DNA from: Symbiodinium natans
Lineage: Eukaryota > Sar > Dinophyceae > Suessiales > Symbiodiniaceae
Direction: 5' to 3'
DNA: 64,000 bases
Assembly: GCA_905221605.1 (NCBI GenBank)
Contig: CAJNDS010000072.1
Coordinates: forward strand, 167,001-231,000
The notes beneath the pieces are model-generated. The model was not told the origin of the DNA. It saw nothing but the letters and a program-made list of their open reading frames with translations, and made no database searches. Every line of letters starts with the position of its first letter. Position 1 is the first letter of the stretch. Both the position numbers and the translations under genes were made by a program. Positions 42,201 through 48,710 of this stretch are shown here, in pieces.

Positions 42201-45181
42201 GGAAGCAATGCTTTAGGATTTAACCCCAACTCCCTTTCAGCTTTCTGCCACCGTAACATTGACCAATGGCGAGCAGCCAGTGCCCAGTACGCCGGCCCGA
42301 GTCGCGCCTCCTTTAAGAGCGACCTGACACCACGTTTGAATAAACCCACACATGCTTCAGCGCGCCCATTTGTTTGCGGGACTCCAGGATCACCAGTGGT
42401 CCTATATATCAGACGAGTTTCACAAAAGGACCGGAAGCGTGCATTGACAAACTCCCCCGCTCGATCTGAGTGGATTCTCAACACCGGATACCCATGTCTC
42501 TGCAAGCGCACCATCATTCTTTGAACTGCCGACAAAACAGTTGTTTGCTGCTTGTCCACAATCGGCTCCACCATAACGAAGTTAATCATACGGACAGGTT
42601 GGGTCAAGTGGTCCTTCAGTTCCTTCCAGGATTTTTCAGAAGCTTGGATTTTCAACACCTCTGCCTCCAGAACTGGCGCAGGTTCCACCGGCGCAGAGTC
42701 TTCCTCCTCGAAGTTAGCGACTGCATCGCCTAACCATTCTCCGACACCAGCACCTTCATCTGCCACCTGATCTTCCACCTCATCCGCATCTTCCTCCTTT
42801 TCTGGAGGGCGACCCACATTGGGATCCAACATTGGAAACTGATACACACCAATAACAGCGTGTCGTGGCTTCTGCTGGTGAGCATCCTTTGAACACTTGT
42901 ATGGACCCGCTAAGTCCAATGATAAAGTGTAAGCATCCCCATGCTTCCGCCTCAAATGGCGACGCTCTTTTCCAGCGGCAGACACACAGATTTGACAATC
43001 ACGTCTGAAAGGAATATGCCCCCTTAGGCAATGGTCACGGAAAGCTCGCTCCTCAGCTGTCAACCTCCGTAACGTCCCTTCTCGTTCTTCCTTTTTTAAC
43101 ACCATAGCTTCCCGTTCAGCATCGCTCTCATGCAACCATTGTGCCAACCTGTGACGTATTCTTTTAACCAATCCAAACGCCCATCGCGCCCATATGGAGG
43201 ATTGTCCAATACGCTCTTCCAGGGTAGAAGCGAATGTTGCTGACCACGGAACAACCACGCGAACCTGTTCCAACGATTCCCATAGTTCCATATCAGACAC
43301 CAGGAAAGTCGTAGGTTTCACCAGAGCATGTCCCAATGCTCCTTGATCAAAATGTGCAGCGTACATTCCATAACGCTCACAAAAACTTTTCACCTCTGGC
43401 CAACTCCAGAAGGTAGGACTTGAGAGCCCTTCCTGAGAACCATCCACCAGATCCTCAGCACTCAAGACCGTTTTGCCGTTCTGAGAGAAATCTTTCCCTA
43501 TGAGTTCAGGGTCCCCAGGGCTTTCCATGCCAAAGAAGACAGAACTTCCATTGATGACTTCAGCAGTTCCACACCTTGAATGCACCGCCACGTCATATAG
43601 GAAAAGCATCTTCAGAAGTAAAACACCATCCTTTTGAGCTAATTCTTGATGTGGCCAAGGAAGACTTTTAACTCCCAACCGTTCAGGCCCACAGCGTCGG
43701 CGTAATACAGGTGGACCACCGTCTTCACCTCTCAACCTTGACACTGTCCTGCATGGAGGTCCTCCAACCACAGCAACCACCTTTCCTTCAGCCGCCAGAT
43801 GCAGAAGATACTTCCAGACGCTCGAATTATGTAGGTCACCGCCTTTCTTCAAATCCAGCTCCAGTACCTCCACATCCCGACTGGGAAAATGCCATTTTTG
43901 TTTTCCCGAAAATAGGTGTACCACCACCCTTTTTGCTCGTGCCAGCCGTCTCCTTTTATGACGGTTGAAAGGCAACGCCGCAATATCTCCACGTGGCAAC
44001 AGCTCCATCAGCATATTTTCTGGTATATCCCCATAATACCACCGAAGAAATCTCCAGCATGCCTGGACGAACTCCTCCTCATTCGCTGACGCTGTCCGCG
44101 CTGCGCTTTGCAACGACGTTTTTACAGCCACCTCGTTGTCCGTGTTCGGACACCCTTGAACCATACGTGCCACCTTCAATGCTTGCTTTGGTGAACACCA
44201 ATCCATTTCATCGATGATCTGAAGCGCCACCTCCTTTTCCAAACAAGGGCACCCATTCAGATCACGAACGCGAAGTTCCCCCAGAACAGGATGTGAGGCT
44301 GTGCACTTGCCACCACGCCACTGAACTCTGAGACCAACCAAGGCGCTCGCTTTGCCAATTGGCACTAGTGGATCTACCATTTCAGGAGTTACCAGGGTCC
44401 CACCTGGGGTAATACACATCTCCCGAGATCCAACAGCTAAAGACACCAACACCTTTTGCTGCGGAAGCTGTTCACCAGGACGAAGTGATCTGAGAGGATG
44501 TGATGCTCCCGAGTCCAACATGCCCATTCCCGAACACTCATTGGTGTCAGAAACCCTGGCCACATGTAGAACGCATACTCCTCGGCCTTCTCCCTGCTTC
44601 GGCAACAACGTGGCATCCGACGAACCGACTCCACAGTCCGCCCTTCCATTCCTCCATTGAGAATGGGACCAAGACGCACGCTGCCTTTCAGCATGCAAAA
44701 CCATTTTTTCAGCTGTTTTGTAATCCATAACCAAACAGCCATGTTCAAACCACAAGAGCTGGTCCAGCGAAGATTTTGCACCCACGTGACACATCCCATT
44801 GATCACAGTGAGGTTCGCCCCAAACTCCAAAATCAACCAGAGAGGGATAATCAGGGGCCCATTGTCTTCCCTAATCAACGTCCCTTTCTCTGTAATCCTC
44901 ATTGTCACACCACCAAGCGCGCTTTGCACCATAACAGTAGTGTCGGGTAAACATTCCCATGGAAAAAGCGTCCGCGCAAGATGCGTAGCAGCTGTATCCA
45001 CCAACGCCACTCTCCCTTCCTGCTGAAACAACCCAGAGCCACATAACATTCGAACACTGGGATCCCCGCTTGATGCTGACTGTGCTGATGACAGCTTCAT
45101 GGATTTCAGCACTTCCAACGCTTCAGCAAGGACTTGATTGGGTGTTGATGGTGATGAGGGACTTGCAGAACCTTTATCCAA
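39218..45181 (-). CDS. Element 1 pol polyprotein with methyltransferase-like and dioxygenase-like domains
   Basis: 1987 residues counted from the TTG at 45181; the frame is open further upstream to the TGA at 45308-45310. Two aspartic-protease-like motifs: VDTAATH (61-67) and LDSGASH (222-228), with similar sequence after each. Residues about 417-640: HLFSGKQ, ELDL, VVGGPPCRTVSRLR (Cys477), GMESPGDPE, resembling C5-methyltransferase motifs I, IV and VI. Integrase: RDCQIC, D756, D906 (HSDRAGEF), E942 (TNGRAEA), a DD35E set. Residues about 1240-1390: LHRDSHN (H1305, D1307), GDYKDGQLW, KLHGPMPWKGNR (H1373, R1382), like the HxD...H...R set of 2OG-Fe(II) dioxygenases. Reverse transcriptase: GLDISKAF (D1663) and YVDD (1773-1776). 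RNase H begins at ESYADASF. Catalytic residues of integrase and RT are intact. Confidence 0.9.
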   Translation of the reverse strand: MDKGSASPSSPSTPNQVLAEALEVLKSMKLSSAQSASSGDPSVRMLCGSGLFQQEGRVALVDTAATHLARTLFPWECLPDTTVMVQSALGGVTMRITEKGTLIREDNGPLIIPLWLILEFGANLTVINGMCHVGAKSSLDQLLWFEHGCLVMDYKTAEKMVLHAERQRASWSHSQWRNGRADCGVGSSDATLLPKQGEGRGVCVLHVARVSDTNECSGMGMLDSGASHPLRSLRPGEQLPQQKVLVSLAVGSREMCITPGGTLVTPEMVDPLVPIGKASALVGLRVQWRGGKCTASHPVLGELRVRDLNGCPCLEKEVALQIIDEMDWCSPKQALKVARMVQGCPNTDNEVAVKTSLQSAARTASANEEEFVQACWRFLRWYYGDIPENMLMELLPRGDIAALPFNRHKRRRLARAKRVVVHLFSGKQKWHFPSRDVEVLELDLKKGGDLHNSSVWKYLLHLAAEGKVVAVVGGPPCRTVSRLRGEDGGPPVLRRRCGPERLGVKSLPWPHQELAQKDGVLLLKMLFLYDVAVHSRCGTAEVINGSSVFFGMESPGDPELIGKDFSQNGKTVLSAEDLVDGSQEGLSSPTFWSWPEVKSFCERYGMYAAHFDQGALGHALVKPTTFLVSDMELWESLEQVRVVVPWSATFASTLEERIGQSSIWARWAFGLVKRIRHRLAQWLHESDAEREAMVLKKEEREGTLRRLTAEERAFRDHCLRGHIPFRRDCQICVSAAGKERRHLRRKHGDAYTLSLDLAGPYKCSKDAHQQKPRHAVIGVYQFPMLDPNVGRPPEKEEDADEVEDQVADEGAGVGEWLGDAVANFEEEDSAPVEPAPVLEAEVLKIQASEKSWKELKDHLTQPVRMINFVMVEPIVDKQQTTVLSAVQRMMVRLQRHGYPVLRIHSDRAGEFVNARFRSFCETRLIYRTTGDPGVPQTNGRAEACVGLFKRGVRSLLKEARLGPAYWALAARHWSMLRWQKAERELGLNPKALLPFGAQIQVKRRPWELLGPDGTKKGRQWVDRTQPALLLGPCDDLPGGYWVEAQGTAKDPDELVLFPCTTIFSNIKEPPELELEGVVEEQEPSPPEHRLKGKKPALRFADEEGPPLPPPRDPPVRHRLKEKSPASSLRGHVGSLRLLRKREESPPLEIFEDDMHGLGELEENADVGDNVPGDEYWPTCCSPHENAYLVCKSETAEEGTQLEKEEQKAKSMYERSMYDYVDCEELLEGIVYPKRVNRRGGINNWCTSTRALVLGHYTHGGVCGITKETHRRPWLCRYLASFVRHHNPEAKFSALQISCNAPVSLHRDSHNEKHCCNYVCGFGDYKDGQLWVEDEKVLEEGAEVVEQSYGKKVLPGKLVDIHWNFMSFFPRKLHGPMPWKGNRVSLTGYTPVFMERLSYKDRCYLLQCKFPLPEPQAEEGEKRKWLKMTLKETSLDDLAEEVDYAVFEAHQWALEEHLSIRRLIAEQECCILDEFHGSANESNEEKGSETREWLVKAKRAEEQLSKFLVKAAQVQQMVQENTALEAAEEVEFLQTKTIPTQEAMQELEKWRESLSDEVTSLVKELEVVEPTTQEKLDKLAEEPNAPVIEYVPSLVVFTRKQGTGRRRARICACGNFISSTAATEYEGPRSLSRHSLYAPGLDSTTFRCQVRHAAYMVWIIAGLDISKAFLTAPMNRAQREGRLVVVQPPRAAVKLGLCTKEERWIVRKALYGLAESPAAWVEWRDQRLQGMSWVSKDGQAMSFQRSNADPSLFLIMAQEKPEGASKLVGTMGLYVDDFLMAGTMTVLREALEQIRKEWKTSEPEFCGPGCGDGFLKFLGVQIWYRNGSFFLNQEDFVRDLLNRRGYQIDETGKGSNLPMVKETPGEEAEVDIPSLRAAQGAVGEFLWVAIKTRPDLAFCTSQLSLWTSRRPRFVVKKAEEVFRYLAATPTLGLTFGAIATCEKERNEVLRYGRGVKVVESYADASFAAGENEKSHSGAVVVWGDCPVM

Positions 45182-45307
45182 TCCCGCATTAGCCGTCTCA
45201 TCTCCCCCTTCAGCTACCTCTGCCTTTTTGGCATTTCCCCATTTCGCACCTTTGCCGCCCTTTCCCCCTTTGGGAGAATTCCCTTTAGATCTACTCCTCT
45301 CAGGATT

Positions 45308-47572
45308 TCAGTCCACATTGGAACTTGCACCATCCTTATATGGACATTGCGGCTGCAGATGGCCAACGGCCCCACACTCAAAACATCTTCCTCGCTCAAG
45401 GGAGTCTTTGTCATGGCGAAATTTGCAGCGGGATCCGAACTTGCAACCTGCATCGGTCTTCCCATATATCCAACAGAAAGGATGTTCACCATCTCCGCTG
45501 TACCTTTTTCCTTTCCCTTTGCCTTTGTCACCCTCCTCCGTCTCGTCACCAGTTCCCTTTTGGGGCTTGTTTAACCTGGCCCTTTTCTTGGCGTCCGAGT
45601 CCTGCTTCACCTCTTGTTCACCAGCACTATGCAATAGCAGTTCAAACTCTGCCTGTAACATTTCAGCTAGTTTTGTCGCAGTTTCAGAGGTCGGCGAGTA
45701 GGATGCCACTCTGAAATGAACCGTAGGGTGTTTCGCCAGCAACGCGGATGATAAACCATCCAATCCCTTGATAAGCAAGGTAGCGTCCGGCTCGGCCGCT
45801 CTCAACTCCCTTAATCGGGAACGCCATTGCGCCCATTGACGCACTCCCTTTATGGCCTCCGAGATCGAGGTTGCTGGAGATGGTTGCACCAAGAAGTTCA
45901 ACATTGTGCTGCGCTCATTTGCTCCACCTGGTTGGTAGACTGTCAGCAATTTGTAGAATATCATCACTGACCCCAACATTCGAGTGGAAACGATCTCGGT
46001 CTTCAATCTCTCCGGGATCGCCTGTAGCAGCAAAGACACCGCTCTCTGCTCCAACAAAACATGCACAGTTTGAACCACCTTGAGCCCTTCCAGCTCAGCC
46101 TTGATGCCCAACCTTTCCAGCGGAGAAACACTCAACCATTTGGCATACGCTTGATATGCCTTTGAGTAGACGCATTGCCACCACACTCTTCCTGTATCTG
46201 TCAGCGAAGACAACATTGGTTCGATCATTGCGATCCAATCACCCAGTGCCGTCGGATTGCTTGGTGTGTAGTCTGCCAAAGTTGGAAGGCTCATCACATG
46301 CTTCCCAAGAGCCTCCGGACGTTCGGTTCCAGAACTATCACCAATGATTGGCATACCACGTGGCACCACTGCTCCAGGAGGTAGACTGACCCTACCACCA
46401 GGCCCTTGAGGTAGTCCATGTCCTATACCAGGCGTAACAGCTGTGAGCGGAACCTTTTCTAATTCCAACTTCCCAGCGACCATTTTCCACCGATACGGAA
46501 CATCATCCACCATTGTATATCCACCCGATCCTGCTGGGTTCTCTTGCGTTGCAGTTTCCCGAGCTGAAACAAAACCGGGCTGGTTCCCCACAGGTGCGGC
46601 AGAACCATCAACACCTGACGGCGCGGAAGTAATCGGAACATGTGTTAAACCAGGTGGTCCACTTGCATATCCACCACTTGCAGGACCTCCCGTGGGGTAA
46701 TTCAATGGAGGCAATCTGGAGGGTTTCTTCCCTTCAGCTACATGCATCATTGGCACTTCTTTTTCATCCTCCACTTGAACATCCCCCTTCCTGGACCCAG
46801 GCAAGGATTGAAGATCACAACCCTTTGGCAGGTCGTAGCCCTCAATAGGCAGCCATGTCCCATCAGGCAACACAGTCCAAAAACCACCCATACCATCCGT
46901 GTAGAAAACTTGTCCTGGCAGGTACTGCTTCTCTGGAGTCATTCCTAGAGGATATGCAGCGTTTGCGTCCACCACTCCAGTGCTCCGTGCTCTCGAAGCT
47001 GACCCAGATGCAGCAGAGGTATTGCTCTTCTCCTCCACCCGATGCAACCTGTTCCCCAGCTCCTTTGTTTGCACAAGCAATTCTTTCAGCGCACGCTTTA
47101 CCACCGCCATATCTTCAGTTTGCTCTTCACCACTAACATCAGGAATGAGCTCTTCGTCGGCTTGCACTCCACCAATAGTCCCTCGTTCCATCTGGCCCAT
47201 TAAGCCTGACGACGGTCTCTCAACAGGTGCAGGTTCCTGACCCAAAAGATCTTGCAGCGAAGGCGGCCTCCTTGTACCTTCACCACTTCTATCCCCTCCG
47301 CTCGCAGGAAGACTTGCCGGCCTTGATTGCCTAAGTCTCATTTCTTCTTGAGCCCGCTCACTCCAGAAAGGATTTGCTGCTTGAACCGGAACCACTTCGT
47401 TTTCCACCTGAGGCGTTGGTTGTATCATTGCAACCTCCCTACCATCTGTCAGCGCTTGTACCATTTGTTGTCGATCTTCACCCCCATCACCACGATTTCC
47501 TTCGGCTTCATTGGCCGTTGGCGACAGTCCAGGCTCAGAGCGACGCCGCATCATGTCCATGGCGTTAAACAA
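45308..47572 (-). CDS. Element 1 gag with CCCH finger and zinc knuckle
   Basis: 754 residues. A low-complexity N-terminal half is followed by a gag core (YTPSNPTALGDWIAMIEP onward, with VWWQCVYSKAYQAYAKW). C-terminally lie a CCCH finger (C-x9-C-x5-C-x3-H, CWIYGKTDAGCKFGSRCKFR then H) and a CCHC knuckle (CFECGAVGHLQPQC). It ends in TGA, but the pol frame continues in the same frame. The start ATG lies about 50 bases from the 5' LTR. It should package the RNA and form the particle. Confidence 0.85.
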   Translation of the reverse strand: MFNAMDMMRRRSEPGLSPTANEAEGNRGDGGEDRQQMVQALTDGREVAMIQPTPQVENEVVPVQAANPFWSERAQEEMRLRQSRPASLPASGGDRSGEGTRRPPSLQDLLGQEPAPVERPSSGLMGQMERGTIGGVQADEELIPDVSGEEQTEDMAVVKRALKELLVQTKELGNRLHRVEEKSNTSAASGSASRARSTGVVDANAAYPLGMTPEKQYLPGQVFYTDGMGGFWTVLPDGTWLPIEGYDLPKGCDLQSLPGSRKGDVQVEDEKEVPMMHVAEGKKPSRLPPLNYPTGGPASGGYASGPPGLTHVPITSAPSGVDGSAAPVGNQPGFVSARETATQENPAGSGGYTMVDDVPYRWKMVAGKLELEKVPLTAVTPGIGHGLPQGPGGRVSLPPGAVVPRGMPIIGDSSGTERPEALGKHVMSLPTLADYTPSNPTALGDWIAMIEPMLSSLTDTGRVWWQCVYSKAYQAYAKWLSVSPLERLGIKAELEGLKVVQTVHVLLEQRAVSLLLQAIPERLKTEIVSTRMLGSVMIFYKLLTVYQPGGANERSTMLNFLVQPSPATSISEAIKGVRQWAQWRSRLRELRAAEPDATLLIKGLDGLSSALLAKHPTVHFRVASYSPTSETATKLAEMLQAEFELLLHSAGEQEVKQDSDAKKRARLNKPQKGTGDETEEGDKGKGKGKRYSGDGEHPFCWIYGKTDAGCKFGSRCKFRHDKDSLERGRCFECGAVGHLQPQCPYKDGASSNVD

Positions 47573-47607
47573 ACGAAAAATCTTTACCTATTCCGCAGGA
47601 AGCCTAA

Positions 47608-47622
47608 TTTGGGCTCATAACC
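47608..47622 (-). other. Primer binding site of element 1 (half-tRNA type)
   Basis: Next to the 5' LTR the minus strand reads GGTTATGAGCCC. Its complement GGGCTCATAACC is the anticodon stem-loop of an initiator-type Met tRNA, not the 3' CCA end. Such sites are known from Drosophila copia, which primes from a 5' half of tRNA-iMet. Confidence 0.65.
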
Positions 47623-47852
47623 TACGGGGGGCAACCGAAGGAGGACAGGGAACAAAACAGTCAACCCCAACAGAAACCCTTGATTCCCCTGGAACAACCA
47701 ACAACCAAACAACAAGACCCCAAACCAAGGGCACACTTTTTACGAAACCTTCGACCGCTTTGGTCATGGCTTGAGCCAAAAGATTACCGGGTGCATTGAC
47801 CCTTCAACTTCCAATACCAACTCCTTTCTACAATACCAACTGCAGCTCCGCA
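47623..47852 (-). repeat. 5' LTR of element 1
   Basis: Base-for-base the same as 37948-38177 as far as I can read; spliced-leader-like motif at 47770-47782. Confidence 0.95.
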
Positions 47853-48385
47853 TAGGGTTTAGGGTTTCTGGATACATCTACGCAGGCATGCTTCTTGACG
47901 AAGGGGTATAGGGGTCACCATGTGTATTGGGCTCACCGCGCGCATTCCAATCTTTTCCTGAACAAAGAGAGAGTCGGCCCAGCCTAAGCCCAAAATCCAA
48001 AACCCAAAGCCCTAAGCCCTAAACCGCAAAGCCGAAGCCCTAAGCCCCAAACCCAACCTGCACCCCCCACCCTAAACCCTAAGCCCTAAACCCTAAACCC
48101 TAACACTAAACCCTAAACCCTAAACCCGAGGCCCTAAAACCTAAACCCTAAACCCACCCTAAGCCCTAAACCTATCGGGTTCCATTCTTGCAGGCCGACG
48201 CCGCTCGGCGAAGTTTTTCGGCAGGCGGGGCGCGCGCCCCTCCCGAACCTGAGGATTTCAAGCAGGGTGCAGGGCTTCGGGCTTGGGGCGAACATCCTAT
48301 AGGCCCTGGATAGAGTTTAGGGGTTAAGGGTTTAGGGTTTCGGGTTTCGGGCTTAGGTCTTTAACTCTGCTGGAGAATCGCGCAG
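47853..48385. other. Between the two retrotransposons
   Basis: TAGGG target copy and two TTTAGGG units at 47853-47866, then degenerate CCCTAAA/CCCTAAG arrays at 47985-48175. An exon-like island at about 48196-48270 (ARRSFSAGGARAPPEPEDF) follows TTGCAG. A further short TTTAGGG/TTTCGGG block is at 48310-48355. Confidence 0.6.
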
Positions 48386-48499
48386 GCTATCCCTAGATGC
48401 CCACTACCAAAGAACCATGCGAAGTATCCTGCAGAGTCTTGGAGTGTCCACCACCAAGGAAGCCCGCGGAGCATTTTTGGAGTTCCTTTTGGGCGTTCT
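48386..48499 (+). pseudogene. Host exon (left part) interrupted by element 2
   Basis: After GCGCAG the frame reads SLDAHYQRTMRSILQSLG then STTKEARGAFLEFLLG up to the insertion point, and resumes in the same frame after the element at 59089. The GTTCT target site (48495-48499) is duplicated at 59084-59088. Product unknown. An intronic position cannot be excluded if splicing removes the element. Confidence 0.5.
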
Positions 48500-48710
48500 T
48501 GTTAAACATTCCAGCCTAGTAGGAACACACTGTTGTATGTGTAGGAGAATGCACAGATTGAGCCAGGAACCAACTTTGTGGCCCAGGCTCAAAAGGAGAC
48601 TCCCCAGTCTCAAAGGAGTGACAGGACAGAAACCACAGCAGAGCGGTGAAGCGAAAAGTGAGCCGCAGTGGTGGTTTAGGAAACCCTTTAGGAAAGCCCG
48701 TTCTTTAACA
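48500..48710 (+). repeat. 5' LTR of element 2
   Basis: Begins TGTTAAACATTCC, ends CTTTAACA; contains a GAGACT-CCCC-AGTCTC hairpin and four AGGAA pentamers. Confidence 0.95.

Larger units (their letters stand above)
37948..47852 (-). mobile_element. Ty1/copia LTR retrotransposon, element 1
   Basis: Flanked by 230-bp LTRs (37948-38177, 47623-47852) that I read as identical, and by the 5-bp target duplication TAGGG. On the minus strand the LTR starts TGCGGAG and ends CCGTA. Order from 5': LTR, primer site, gag, aspartic proteases, methyltransferase-like domain, integrase, dioxygenase-like domain, reverse transcriptase, RNase H, C-terminal membrane/Cys module, polypurine tract, LTR. Integrase before RT makes it a copia type. 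Identical LTRs mean recent insertion. Confidence 0.95.

Noticed and set aside
45308..45310. Selenocysteine at the gag/pol TGA
   Set aside because: No selenoprotein context, and no SECIS-like hairpin could be recognised; readthrough or mutation is simpler.
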